Positions 30,632 through 42,757 of a DNA stretch of 64,000 nucleotides are shown here, piece by piece. Source of the stretch: Prostheceraeus crozeri (Eukaryota; Platyhelminthes; Polycladida; Euryleptidae). Location: the NCBI GenBank assembly GCA_907163375.1, contig CAJQUW010006836.1:1-64000 (forward strand), read 5' to 3'. The notes below the pieces were generated by a model that worked only from the letters and a program-made list of their open reading frames with translations, searched no databases and had not been told where the DNA came from. Position numbers and translations under genes: made by a program. Within the stretch, counting starts at the first letter, position 1. Every line of letters begins with the position of its first letter.

Positions 30632-31345
30632 ATGTGTTCCAGTTGCGAGACTATTATCGACACGGACACCATCAAATGTAGTATGTGCCAGAAGAATTTC
30701 CATGCCAGAAAGGACTGTGCTGGTATTTCTGCTAGTGTGCTGAAATCGATTGTCACCTGTGACAATCTTTCATATCAATGCAATCAGTGCAAATCCATCA
30801 ATGTGTGTGATATTCTTCATCGATTCTCAATAATAGAAAAAGAACTACTGTCTCTTCGTGAACAATTCAACGCACAATCAAATGATTTTGGACAGATTAT
30901 TCAAACTGCAATTGATGAATATGAGCAGCGGAGAGAAAAGAAGTGCAATATTATTGTGTTTGGACTACCTGAGCCTTCGTCGACAACGTCTCAAGATGCC
31001 AAGAAACAGGAAAGTGATGCGATATCTGATTTATTGGATGAAATGAACATAAGCGATGGGGATGTTCTTTCGTTTGTTCGTGTTGGTCAAAGAAGGAATG
31101 ACTCAAGGAAGCCGAGACCAATCAAGTTGAGATTCAAGGCAGAAGATGTTCGACGAAGCTGTGTTCGTAATGCAAAGAAGTTAAAGGAGAGTGATTCCTA
31201 TCGCCGTGTGTTTGTTCGACCGGATCTGACTCGCTCTCAACAGGAAGCAAATAGACGATTGATGGAGGAGGTGAAGATGAGAAGAGAAGCAGGTCAAGAT
31301 GTGTTGCTGCGGCATGGAAACATTATCCATAGACAATCTCAATGA
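30632..31345 (+). CDS. LINE ORF1: PHD-like finger, coiled coil and RRM-like domain
   Basis: The first ATG in frame is at 30632; the frame opens further upstream without another ATG. The product begins with a C4HC3-type zinc finger (CSSCETIIDTDTIKCSMC, FHARKDC, then CNQC). A coiled coil follows (RFSIIEKELLSLREQF). The C-terminal part is basic and RRM-like or nucleic-acid-chaperone-like (KCNIIVFGLPE, FVRVGQR, KPRPIKLRF). This is the ORF1 layout of CR1/L2-group LINEs, where the protein binds element RNA. The frame is intact even though ORF2 is broken. The sequence before it (TTCTCTTTGCAG) resembles a splice acceptor, probably by chance. Confidence 0.75.
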   Translation: MCSSCETIIDTDTIKCSMCQKNFHARKDCAGISASVLKSIVTCDNLSYQCNQCKSINVCDILHRFSIIEKELLSLREQFNAQSNDFGQIIQTAIDEYEQRREKKCNIIVFGLPEPSSTTSQDAKKQESDAISDLLDEMNISDGDVLSFVRVGQRRNDSRKPRPIKLRFKAEDVRRSCVRNAKKLKESDSYRRVFVRPDLTRSQQEANRRLMEEVKMRREAGQDVLLRHGNIIHRQSQ

Positions 31346-31424
31346 CGCAGAGATTATCTTCCGTCGATATGCCTCACAAACGCTCGATCAGTTCTGAATA
31401 AAACCGATCAACTCTCGCCTTCAT

Positions 31425-33959
31425 ATCTGAATTTCATAGTGATTTCGTGTGTGTTACTGAATCCTGGCTCAGCTAATCTGTTCCTGACTGTGTTATAAAT
31501 TTAAAAGGATACAACGTGTTTCGTGCTGATCGCAATGGTCGCAAAGGTGGTGGCATATGCTCTTGGATAAAATCTCAATTCAAAGTTGACGTGATTGAAA
31601 GTGTCTCTGAAATTAATGACGTCGAACTCTTGTTGCTACGTATTGCTCAACACGACTTTTCCTGCTCATTAATGGTCTTGTATTTTCCTCATGGACAATC
31701 AATGAATGCTGCAAAGACGGAGTCAGTATTAGAATATATCACTGCCATGCTGGATGGATAATTGGATATTTATGTGAATAATTCCACAATCGTTGTTGGA
31801 GACTTCAACCGAATTAATACTGTTTCTCTCGAATTGAATTTCTCACTGGAAAATATTGTAAAAGAGCCAACGTGAAATGATGCTGTGCTAGATCTGATTC
31901 TGATACCTGACCATCTGATACCTTACTATCATGACCCGTCATTTCACTCTCCATTAGCATCTCGTGATCATTCCATGGTATATTTGGAGCCTCTTCATCG
32001 TTTTCCTGATCAGAAGGAGTTGATCAAAGTGTTTGACCTTCGTGAATCTAACTTAAAGTTCGTACTCAATCGCCTTGGCAACTGTGATTTCGAGTCTTTA
32101 TTCTCTTGCTTGAATTTAGACGAAATGTGCTTCCTGTTTTATCGCTTGCTCAATGAAAGCATCTTGGAGTTACCGTACAATTACATCAAGAAGAGCAATC
32201 GTGACAAGCCATGGATTACCTCAGTCATCAAGGTACTGATAAATAAGCGTTATCAAGCATATCGATCTCGTAATTGGACGCTGTATGAACATTACCGTGA
32301 TAAAGTTAAAATTGCTATTACAAAAGCTAAGCAAGATTGGGGTCAACGCATGAAGATCAAAAATAAGTCAATATGGAAAATCAGAAGTGAAATTCTTGGA
32401 ACTTCAAAGGATCCGGGCTGGTTACCAAACTGATGTCCTGACATGAAGGTCTGTGATATCCTAAAGCAACTCAACCTTCGATACACGTCTGCGATGCAGT
32501 CTGATCCGATCTCTCCTTCACTTTTTCCATTCATTGTCCCCTTCTCATTCGAATCCAGAGAAGTGGAAAAGTTGCTAGCTGAAGTCAATCCACGGAAAGC
32601 ACCAGGATCGGACGGGATTGCTTCTATTATTTGGAAGAAACTGTCTCCTGTACTTGCTGACCCTCTGTGTCGAATCTTCAACAATGAATGTCTCTCCTCT
32701 GCCAACTTACCTGGTTTGTGGAAAATCGCTGACATTATTCCGTTGCCAAAAACTCGGAAACCAAGTTTGCTGGATACTCGGCCCATTTCGCTGCTGCCGA
32801 TGCCTGCTTGCATATTTGAACGTGAATTTTTCAAGAGATTGAACCACAATTTTCCCAAGCATGATCCAATGCAATTTGCTTATCGACGTGGTAGCTCTAC
32901 GGCATGTGCACTTATTCAAGTAAGTCAATTTATCTCGAATTCCCTGTCTAACCCTGGCAATGTGGTATGTCATCTTCTCTCCATAGATATGGAGAAGGGA
33001 TTTGATCGACTATCCCATCGTCTCATGATTGAGAAGATGCTTCAAGACTACATCGATCCTTTTCTGATAGTTTTTGTCACAAATTAGCCTACTTGACGGA
33101 TCGTTTCCAAAGAGTGAGGTGGTCGTCATGCCTCAGTGGTCTGCAGAGAATTGTAAGCGGTATTCCTCAGGGATCATCAGCTGGCCCCTTCCTCTTCAAG
33201 TACTTCGTTTCAGACTTACAGTTCCATAGTGAAAGCTGTATTATTGTCAAATATGCCGATGACATAATCGTATGTAGGGCTGTTCATAAAAACTGTAATC
33301 AAAATCCAGCTCGGGATGCCGTTGATTATGTTGAAAGTTGGATGACAGCTAATAACATGAACATCAATGTATCAAAGTGTCAGCAGATGATGGTTGGTCT
33401 ATCCTCGCATTCAACTATTAACCTAGCACAACGGGAATTAGATGGGTTTCTGTCAGTGGCTCAAATGAGACTACTCGGGATAATGTTTGATCGAAGACTT
33501 TCTTGGTGCAACCACGTTGAGACAATTGCTAGGAGAGCGACTACACAATTGTATGTCTTGAGGTATCTAAAGCCATTTTTCAGTAAGGATGAGTTGGTTT
33601 CTATATATAATGCATGTGTCAGAAATCTGCTCGAATACTGCGCGCCTCTGTTTGTCGATCTGCGTTTGACTCAATCGGACTTACTGGAGACAGTTCAGCG
33701 AAGATCTCACCGCATCATTTGCGGATCAAGCCGATGTGGTTGTGATTCATTCGTCCCCCTTGATTACCGGCGCACGATACTTGGCTGGAAATTATTTCTG
33801 ACTATATTACACGATATGAATCACCCTCTACACCATCTTGTGTTGCCAGTGCTCACCCATTCGAAAAAGTTCAGACTTCCGCTATGCTCAAACATATTGA
33901 TGAGTAGATCTTTCATTTATGTGATGTCAAAGCTATTTAACTGCGGGTTTAAGCTGTAA
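31425..33959 (+). pseudogene. LINE ORF2: endonuclease and reverse transcriptase (broken)
   Basis: Apurinic-type endonuclease motifs include TESWLS, IVVGDFN and ASRDHS. RT blocks follow: PRKAPGSDGIASIIWKKL, FAYRRGSST, SIDMEKGFDRLSH, GIPQGSSAGP and the active site YADDI near 33254-33268. The C-terminal region is RRLSWCNHVE and then SIYNACVRNLLEYCAP. In-frame stops lie near 31474, 31759, 31873 and 32431, and a frame change near 33073. The gene cannot make a full protein. Apart from these, collinearity with family members is complete. Confidence 0.88.
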
Positions 33960-34120
33960 TCAACCTTTATTTATTTTTCTCTTGTTCCAGTTATTGACTT
34001 TGTTGTTTCTGTGTGTTTCTTCGTATCATTTAATTTCAAAATGTGTAATTATGTAATTGTAGCCCCACGATTTTCATTATTGGGGCTTTATCGAAATAAA
34101 CGTATTATTATTATTGTTAT

Positions 34121-34868
34121 CTTGTTGACACTAACTAGAATTCTATTGTGGTCGATATTTACTAATGTTGCGGAAATCCTGTGCTAAACAAAATCTATTG
34201 ATAATGAAATTTAATGTAATAGATGTGTGAACAGTTAAGGGTTACAATCATAAGGACTTGTACAAGCAACAAATGATGAAAAGCAAAACATCAATTATAA
34301 ATTTAATCATTAAAATTTATTAACAAAAGATATGTTCTATTATATTAAATCATTACTTTTTATGCAATATTATGCTGCATGCAGATGTATATGCTTTGAT
34401 AATTCTCTTATCATTAGCATGCGAATTACGTACTCGAACAAGTCAAAATATTGAAGTTTCATTTTCAAATCAACGGCAGAAATGTATGCATGCTTTGTAT
34501 ACAACACGTATAGTATACGGTTTATCTTCTCCATCATGTGAAGCAGTCTTCACATTTGCATTTTTCTCCAAATGCCGGTGCAATCGATTTACAATCGATC
34601 ACAATAGCTGTGAGATTGTTTCTGCAAACCTGTGGCAGCGTCGTGTCACTTGTGGAACTAGATGTACAGGAAGAGTGAGTTTCCTCTGAAAACCCGAAGA
34701 ATTTTCCAACAATTCGGATTGAGCATGTCGGCGTCAATCGGATATCCGCTTAAGTTCGACAAGTGTCTGAGTCTTCCACGCGCTTGTGTGAGATAAAGAG
34801 ATAGATTCTTCAAACACGATTTACAGTTTAGAAGAACATCGGTCTAAAGTAAATTGAGGCAGCTGACA
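34121..34868. other. No recognisable gene
   Basis: AT-rich sequence between the LINE tail and a piggyBac-like fragment. Short open frames lack any domain features. Confidence 0.4.
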
Positions 34869-35174
34869 TTAATACTTGCATGTCAGCAAAAAAAGGCCTT
34901 CCTTGGGTCTTGCATCGATAGAAGAATTCCTCCACGTTCTGATCCATTTGATGCACACCCATATGCCAAAACTGCAGTCTAAGACGACTGAAGGCTTCTG
35001 CCTCTCCACCAGAATGAGTAGTTCAGCAGCATGACATTTTTGTTCTTGTTCATCGGCAAGGATTTTCAGCGAAACACGTTGCTTTGTGTTCTTCAGCAAA
35101 TTCAGAATATCTCTTCGAAGGTTTCGAATGGTTCCCAACAGTGCTAGGCCTTTCTGAAGCAAATCACATGCCAT
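34869..35174 (-). pseudogene. piggyBac-like transposase middle fragment
   Basis: The segment LLQKGLALLGTIRNLRRDI with a downstream KQRVSLKILADEQ resembles the conserved GTIR...NR block that precedes the second catalytic region of piggyBac transposases. About 100 codons are open. No MGGVD block, cysteine-rich tail or TTAA-bounded ends were found nearby. It is probably an old internal fragment, possibly related to the PGBD4-like element at 24.4-25.3 kb, which lacks this part. Recognition rests on one block only. Confidence 0.5.
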
Positions 35175-35244
35175 TTTTAAATAGAACTACGTAGGTTAGA
35201 ACTAAGCCCATATTTAGTATGGTGCAAAGCTGATAGCACATATA

Positions 35245-36861
35245 CACTCAAGGAAAAAATAAAGTACCCGGTGTAAAAAGTTATGTTAACAGTGACAAAT
35301 TTATCATTTCAGTCATTTTTTTCTACTCGTTGGTGTGAAATATGAACTTTAGAAGTTAAATCAATAGTCAAACCATTAGGCCTCAACTTACAGCGAGCTT
35401 TTCCAAGCGTTTTGCAGCAAATACAAAGTCATCATTGCAGCATTTGTAGACTTCCATAATCCACGCAAAGCAAACTAGAACGATTGATAGCTTGTGGACA
35501 TGCGGTTACTCGAGACGCTTGGGACGCTCGTGTTTGCTTTGCTTTCAGTGTAGCTGAGGCCTAATGCTATGATTCCATTCATTGTTCTTTCATGCATACC
35601 GAGCTGTACTCTGTTCAATCCGCTAGCTACATACACCACAATCATTGACAGTATCGTAGCATTAGCAAATTAGTCATGGCGACACGTGGATGTGATTTGA
35701 CTGAATTCCAGAGAGGTCAAATCTACGCCTTAAAGTTTCATGCGAATTTTTCAAGACCTAAAATTGCTGAGTGCCTCGAGATATCAGAGAACACAGTCAG
35801 AAAGTACCTACAGAGGCTATCAGCTGGTGGAGATGCTAAAGCAACCAATCGAGCTTCTTGTGGCCGTAGGAAAAGTACAACTGAAGAAGATGACGAGGAA
35901 ATTTTAACTTTCTCTTCGAACCATCCTTTTTGCTCTGCCAGAGTAATTAAGCAAAACTTAAATCTAGAATGCACCAGAAGGACCGTAACAAATCGATTGC
36001 TGAGCGGTGGTTTCAAGGCATTTACACCAGCTAGAAAGACAGCCTTGACAGCAGATCATGAACATCGCAGATTGGAATGGGCTACAGAAAAGTCATCGTG
36101 GACTTTGACGAGGTGGAAGAAAGTGGTGTTTTCTGACGAATCGAAATTCTGCTTGGGTCAGTCACGAGTACAGTATGTCCGTCGATCGATAGGAGATCGG
36201 TACACGGATCGCTACGTCTGCCGTACTCCGAACAGATCTGTCGCGCATGTAATGGTGTGGGGTGCATTCTCAAGTAATGGACATACGAGCCTGGTGAGAA
36301 TTCAAGAGAGATTGGATGCCCAAAAGTACATCGACATCCTTGAAGGTAATCTTCTTCCAGTATGGAATACAATCACTCAAGCAGGTGGCATCTTCCAGCA
36401 AGACAATGCACCGATACATTCGGCGAACCGGACGAAACTGTTCCTTCAACACAATGGAATCCCTACCTTAGACTGGCCTGCATTTAGTCCCGACATGAAT
36501 CCCATCGAACACGTGTGGGCACAGATGGAACTGAAACTCCAAAGAGAATATGAGGACCCAGAAGACAGTGACCAACTCTTTGCTACGCTTGATGTCATTT
36601 GGAATGAACTGATGGATGATGTCAATTATCGAGCTTCTCTTATCAGTTCAATGCGTGATCGCGTAGAAGCAGTACTGGATGCTGAAGGTGATTTTACGAG
36701 ATTTTGACTGTTTTCTATGTACTAGTACGCCTTTCGTGACTTTATACGCGTATTGATATTGTTTCTGTGATCGACTCTGAAACACAAGTAGTGCATATTG
36801 TCTTGTTGTTTTCGAAATAGAGTTAAATGTCTAACCGGGTACTTTATTTTTTCCTTGAGTG
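35245..36861 (+). mobile_element. Tc1-like transposon with perfect 28-bp TIRs
   Basis: CACTCAAGGAAAAAATAAAG...(35245-35272) and its exact 28-base complement (36834-36861) bound the element. TA precedes the left end, but GT rather than TA follows the right end. One target base pair may have mutated, or the copy may have been altered at that flank. The element encodes an intact transposase. Confidence 0.92.
35676..36707 (+). CDS. Intact Tc1-like transposase, 343 aa
   Basis: Full-length for the family. An N-terminal bipartite helix-turn-helix region (LTEFQRGQIYALKFHANFS, then RRTVTNRLLSGGF) binds the terminal repeats. The catalytic triad is D154 in VVFSDESKF, D243 in FQQDNAPIHS and E278 in SPDMNPIEHVW, with 34 residues between the last two (DD34E). 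No stop or frameshift is present. The ATG at 35676 lies about 400 bases inside the left TIR. Together with perfect TIRs this suggests a recently active and possibly still competent copy. Confidence 0.93.
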   Translation: MATRGCDLTEFQRGQIYALKFHANFSRPKIAECLEISENTVRKYLQRLSAGGDAKATNRASCGRRKSTTEEDDEEILTFSSNHPFCSARVIKQNLNLECTRRTVTNRLLSGGFKAFTPARKTALTADHEHRRLEWATEKSSWTLTRWKKVVFSDESKFCLGQSRVQYVRRSIGDRYTDRYVCRTPNRSVAHVMVWGAFSSNGHTSLVRIQERLDAQKYIDILEGNLLPVWNTITQAGGIFQQDNAPIHSANRTKLFLQHNGIPTLDWPAFSPDMNPIEHVWAQMELKLQREYEDPEDSDQLFATLDVIWNELMDDVNYRASLISSMRDRVEAVLDAEGDFTRF

Positions 36862-37533
36862 GTCTTCAACTTGCATCCTCAGCAAACACACGATCGTCGA
36901 GATAACAAAAACATGTTTATTGTCAAGCTTCCGTAAGACCTCTCGCATTTTCAAAGCTTGCTAAGCGAGACATTAGATCAAGAGTGTGGACCACGGTCCA
37001 ATTTTATGCGTTCTGTTGACATCAGGTCTGTGAACAAGACCTCTGTATGAAGATCCTTGATCGTCAAACAGACAAGAGTCATCATAACTGTTAATTTTGA
37101 GAATGTCTCGGAATGTTCAGGACATCCTTGCGATATTATTCAGATCAATATTGTTTGAGGAATGTAATAATGATTTTAATAATACAGAATATTGAACAAA
37201 TCGTCATTTAGCTATAGCGACTCATTTGCCCCAATGTAAGGAGTATAGCTTCCACTGTATTTAGGATTTGCAATATTCTACCTGACTCGGTGACTAAAAG
37301 GATATTTTCCATAAAGACCGGGTTGAACTTTCGTCAAATATTGTAAAAAATCAGCTTCCAAAATCAATAAATTTCTCGCATACCGGCATTTTGAAAGAAC
37401 TACTTTATTATTGATTGAACATGATTGCTTTTAGGCGGGGCTCCGACAAGGGCGTTGGAGGTGTTGTATGTATGCCCTCTTCATAAATTACGGAAATACT
37501 GCTTAAGAAGCTGCAGTTTCACAAACTTCATAT
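36862..37533. other. No recognisable gene
   Basis: No open frame with domain features. GTATGCCCTCTTCATAAATT near 37469 resembles a stretch near 28586, which suggests another old interspersed repeat. Confidence 0.4.
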
Positions 37534-38015
37534 CGTAGAGTAGGGACATATAGGCATAGTGTCGCAGTGAAAATATATAGGCACAGTGAAAAATTGTTAT
37601 ATGCAGAGATTCAGTTTCTTGCGGACATTACGCTCCCGTGGTCCAAAAAATTATTTGAGCAGTTTTAAAAAGTCAAAATTTTGATGTGATGTGATCACGC
37701 TTAAGAAAACACTCATGAGGTTCAGCATGAAAGTAATAGGAACCCATCGAATTGGTAATTTAACAAACATTAAATCTCCAAGGTTGTCATGATACTGAGA
37801 AACTGTAAAATTCGATCATTCCTTCTGCATAACAATCATGATCAGTCAATTCCGTGGCAATTTATTCAAAACTGCAAAAATGTTCATGTCTGACATTTGG
37901 TAACAATTACTAACTATGTCCCCCTCGAGTTCATTTAATAATAAAATCGAAAGTGCATACACATTGGGGATTTAATAAATGCGGAGTTACCACTTTCTAA
38001 TATACCTACTCTATG
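37534..38015. mobile_element. hAT-like MITE, CATAGAGTAGG family, copy B
   Basis: CGTAGAGTAGGGACATATAG...CCTACTCTATG is flanked by the exact 8-bp duplication CTTCATAT (37526-37533, 38016-38023). It is inverted relative to copy A and shorter (482 against 846 bp) through internal deletion. The end-proximal blocks match copy A closely. Confidence 0.88.
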
Positions 38016-39681
38016 CTTCATATCAGTGCTGACTGTTGACTATAGGCTCGTTCCAGGCTGATTCGAGATTCATTCTCATTGACTTTGATCAAACTTTGTG
38101 TTCGTGCGATGAATATCAGTGCATATGAAGTGTGTGGTTACAGTTCACCGTTCTGACCCTCCATAAACAGAATAAAGTCATGCTTGAGTTTTAAAGCTTG
38201 TACCGAAATCGCCTTCAAATCATCCATGACTTTTGTAGCATGTTTTTGTGTTGAATGCATTTTAAAAGTTCCTTGATCTTAGTAAAAGATAGCGTTATCT
38301 TTCTCATGCTCAGTTCGCATGCAGGGATTAATCATCAAGCGGAGGAAATGACTTGTTTTACAGATCGCTCTACTGCGTGCACAAGCAATATAGATGATTT
38401 CTTTTTTGTTCCAAAACAAAGTATGGAAGTATAAAGTATTGCATCGAATCTTTAAATTGCATATCTTGTTTTCTGTAATCCATTACAATTTATACATAGA
38501 AGAGTATTGCGATGTTTTTACGATGCTGTTTTAGAACAAGCTTCGTGGTTAGAATTGCTGCTGAGACGTTTGATTTTTCGGCATTCATTTTATGGGCTTA
38601 CTGGAAAGGCAACACAATAGAAATTCTGTTGTAGTTTCCAGTGGATAAATATGTAAGCCATTTCCAAGAAAAAAGTTTTTTGTTTGTCTTGCAGTAAAAG
38701 GGCGTGACGAATGTTTTATGGATCGTGTATCATGCTTGCAGAATCTAACTTGTTAGCATTGTGTTAGACTTGTGCTAAAATTGACAACAAAGTGATTTTT
38801 ACTAATTCGATTTTAATACTCATTCATGCCACATATATTTGTTGTTCGATGAGCATTGAACTATAGTCGACAAAAAATGCAGCTATCAATTTAAAGTTGA
38901 CAGGTGAAAAGCCTATAAGCAAAATTTCAATATGCCTACAACGCAGATGAAATATTCGGTTGCGCTTTGGAGGAGGGGGTGGCCTCCTTCAGGTCGGTGT
39001 AACACCTGCCCTAAATGCGTGCCGGCGTCCAAGTTTATGATAGACATCGTTTTGTCATTTCTAATTGATTCTTTTTAGCAATTTTCTTTGTAAAATGCGT
39101 TTTAAATCATTTTTAAATATATTGTTTTTATTAGGAGAGGACTTGTTTCCTTATCATCCGTACGTGTGCGCGTATATTTGAAAATTTAAAAGTGTCAAAT
39201 TACGAAGTAATCGGAAATCAAAGTATAATAGCTTTCTAATTTCATTCCATTCCATAATTTCATAATTCCATTTCAACTCAAATTGTCCACTGCAAATAAC
39301 CAGGATTTACTCAAACAGGCGGAACATGAGCACCTGTATTATGCCTTTAAACTCGCCTAGAGATGTTAGCAGTTGCCTTTAATTTCACATTGGCATTTCA
39401 TGAATTTAAGTGCAAATACCTCCAATCTGCATTACGTGCAATCAGTGTCACAATTCTAAAGCCGCAAAGAGTTAATTTGTAGAACTGATTTTCAATTATA
39501 AATTATGTCAGCAACATTCATTTAAGGAAAATAGTGAAAAGCCATTTCCTCAGAACATGTGCGATTGTCTAGAGCATGGCGTGAGAAGATTATAATGACT
39601 ATCATCCGATAGGCGATAGCGGTCTTAAATTCAGACCAATATTGATCCTATGGGTGCGGCAAGAGAGGCATCACCTGTGAA
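38016..39681. other. No recognisable gene
   Basis: AT-rich sequence without convincing frames. Bases 38955-39035 are locally GC-rich but lack an open frame of useful length. Confidence 0.4.
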
Positions 39682-41634
39682 CAGTGTTGGATTTGAGCTT
39701 GACTGCGGTAGGGGGGAAGTTTTCGCCCGGCAGTTTTTGGGTCAACTAACGTCCTAACAAAAGCTGGAAAAAGTGGTGAACAAAAGGAAGAAGACATCGA
39801 TTATTATAGCACCACTCTCATCCTCGCACCTAGAACGCCCGCGAATAGTTATTAAAATAACTAAACATAAATGTAATCACAGAAATTAATAATACCATAG
39901 AAAGTCCTAGAATGGAAATTGCATGAAAATTATGGCACACTCCGGGGAACTTAGTTGGGGCAAAATGCAAATTTTCCGAGCTGGTTTTCTTGTTTTCGGG
40001 TTGGCATTTTCAATTATCAAGTCGATTTGTGATCTGGATTGTTGCCCCCAGTCCAAAGATCATGTACACAAAAGCAATAGTGAATTTACAAAATACTGCG
40101 GCGACAGGATGACAAAGAAGGAAATCCTCTAAAACGTTCTGTACGTCCATCATTTTGAAATATCGCTCCTATAATCAATCAAGAGTGTAATCAGACACAT
40201 ATGCAACTTGTAATGTCGATTTACAGAGCATGCATTGCTAAAGCTTGAAATCAGAGGCCAGGAAATCTTACGGTATTCATTTTACTTTGAAGTATTCCCC
40301 TGTTCATATATTTGAACAATTTTCAAAACCTTTGCATGCTTTCGAATATGAGCTTCCAAAATATCATCACACTGTATCACATAAGTCATTTCGTGATTAA
40401 TTGAAAGGATCCAGTGACATTTCATTTATCTGAGAAATGACTGTCGGTAAAGCAGCTTTCAATGTGTTTATTCCAGAGAGCTCTCGGTTTCTTAACCGCT
40501 AGAAGGAGAAATTATCCAATAATTAGAATTCTTATCTTTGAATTCTTGAGATATTCTTACAACCAGTACAGCGATCACTTTCGCTTATGACTCTGAACCA
40601 ATTTTTGATTCGCAATCCAGCATTGAAAAATTAGGAAATGGTTGTCAATGACTGCTATAAATAGACACAGTATATTAATCCATAGAATAGTAAGCTAATA
40701 ATTCACGTGAAACAATGATGCCATCTCACTTAAAATTCTCTTCATGAAAATCCTGCAATTTGCTGACAACAACTTCCACTACCAAATTGGCCAATAGTTT
40801 GACTATGATGCAATGTTTTAGATCTAAGCTGATATACTCGTATGTACAAACCATAGATTTTTCCATTTGCCATCATTGAAAATAGGCAAGATATCAAACT
40901 TCCATTCTAGTGTACTATTATCCATTTCTATGAATGTAATAATGAGAAGATAGGCCTTTTTGATGCCTGAAAGGAACTCTCCAATACATGCATTTGGTAC
41001 AACCATTATTTAGTCAAATAATGATTCAAATAAGGTCCGCAGATGCGCTTGTGAATCACAAATTTATGGTAGGTCTACGCATGTGAAGATCCCAATACAA
41101 ATCATTCTCCATAAATGATCATTCTGCAATTTATTGCAAATAGCGGACTATTATCAATATTCACACAGTGAAAAGTAAACTATGTTCCCAAACCTGATTT
41201 TGTGGATTGTGAAGAATTTTATTACATTAATATGAATAAAATACCCCGTGTGCTTTGTCGAAAATATTTTGAAAGAAATTGTGTAGCATTCTGGATTCTA
41301 CTTTTTTGTGATGGTTTCGTTGTCTTTAATTATTGCATTAAGCATTTTCTGTTTCTCGAATTCAGGTATCATCTTTCTGAACAAAGGAAGTTGCTTATTG
41401 ATGATTAGACAATTGAATGAAGAATCGTGAGGAATTTAGGCCTTAACTCAATGTTGCTCATATTTACAAAAATAATCAACTGATTCTCAATCAATCTGGT
41501 TGTGACAAAGTAAGGCCTATCTACCGGAAATATTCTTCCCCCTCAAGGAAAGAGGTCATATCTTCAGTACCGGGGATGAGACGAGGCAGTGCAGGAGAAC
41601 TTCCCTACTTTCCCTCCCCTCAAATCCAACACTG
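39682..41634. mobile_element. hAT-type non-autonomous element, CAGTGTTGG family, long copy
   Basis: CAGTGTTGGATTTGAG at the left and its perfect complement at the right (41619-41634) are flanked by the exact 8-bp duplication CCTGTGAA (39674-39681, 41635-41642). CAGTG termini plus an 8-bp duplication are standard for hAT. The 1.95-kb copy has no transposase. Its ends match the shorter copy at 41845-42749. Confidence 0.9.
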
Positions 41635-41844
41635 CCTGTGAATTTGAAATCGTTTCAGCGTATATTTCTAATCGACCGCGTCACATTTCGTGTCGTCTAT
41701 GCTGTATGGCAAAGACTTAGGGCCCTTGGTCATAGGTCTCATCGTAGGAGCTGAAGCAAGTTGACACTCAGTCGTGGAGATCCCTACCTCCACCCCTAAG
41801 TTGTCAAACAAGACAGTTTTGTTGTCGCGGACATCACTTATATT

Positions 41845-42749
41845 CAGTGTTGGATTTGAGTTTGATAGCAGTAGGGGGAAGTTTTCGACCGGAAGTTGTT
41901 GGGTCAAAGTCGTAACCAAAGCCGGAAAAAAGAAAGGAAGAGGACATCGATTCTTGTAGCACCACTTTCATCCTCCCACCTAAAACGCCCGCGAATAACT
42001 TCGAAAATAGTAGAGCCATAAATGCAAGGAGGATATACCTGTAAAGAGGGATACATGAGGAGATATGATAGTGCCTCTCCAATGCATGCATTTGGTGGAA
42101 CCCATATTCATCAAATGATGCTTCAAATGAGGTCTGTAAATACCCTTGTAAATCAGAAATTTATGGTAGTTCTACGCATGTGATGATCCCAATAAATATT
42201 CCTCAGATGGCAATTTTGCAAATTATTCCAATTAGACCTACAATGAATTCACAAAGATCGGGCTTTTATCAATATTCACAGAGTGAAAGGCAAACGATGC
42301 TCCTAAACCTGATTTTCTGGATTGTGAAGAATTTTATCACATTATTATGAATCAGATACCATGTGCTGTCGACAACATGATGAAAGAAACAATATAGCAT
42401 TCTGGATTCCACTCTTTTTTGTGATGGTTTCGTTACCTTGAATTATTTCAATAAGCATTTTCTGCTTCTCGAATTCATCTGTCATATTTCTGAACAAGGA
42501 TAGTTAATTATTAATGATTTGACAATTAAGTATATGAAGAATCGTGAGGAAATTAGGCCTACTCCTGTCAATGTTGCTATTATTCACAAAGATAATATAT
42601 TGATGCTCAATCAATCTGGTTGCGGTAATATAAGGTCTATCTACCGGAAACATTCTTCCCCCTCAGGGAAGGAAGACACATCTTCAGTACCAGGGATGAG
42701 ACGGGCCAGTGCAGGAGAACTTCCCCACTTCCCCTCAAATCCAACGCTG
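41845..42749. mobile_element. hAT-type non-autonomous element, CAGTGTTGG family, short copy
   Basis: CAGTGTTGGATTTGAG...CTCAAATCCAACGCTG is flanked by CTTATATT and CTTATCTT (7 of 8 matching). The first ~180 bases match 39682-39865 and the last ~670 match 40978-41634. About 1.1 kb of the long copy is missing. It lies 210 bases downstream of the long copy in the same orientation. Confidence 0.87.
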
Positions 42750-42757
42750 CTTATCTT

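Larger units (their letters stand above)
30480..34120 (+). mobile_element. Near full-length CR1/L2-type LINE
   Basis: ORF1 with a PHD-like finger, ORF2 with endonuclease and reverse transcriptase, and a 3' end with a small hairpin (AGCCCC...GGGGCT near 34060-34087) followed by ATT repeats. A second copy with the same 3' end lies on the minus strand at 55563-57245. The left boundary is approximate; the Tc1-like element ends at 30448. Confidence 0.85.
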
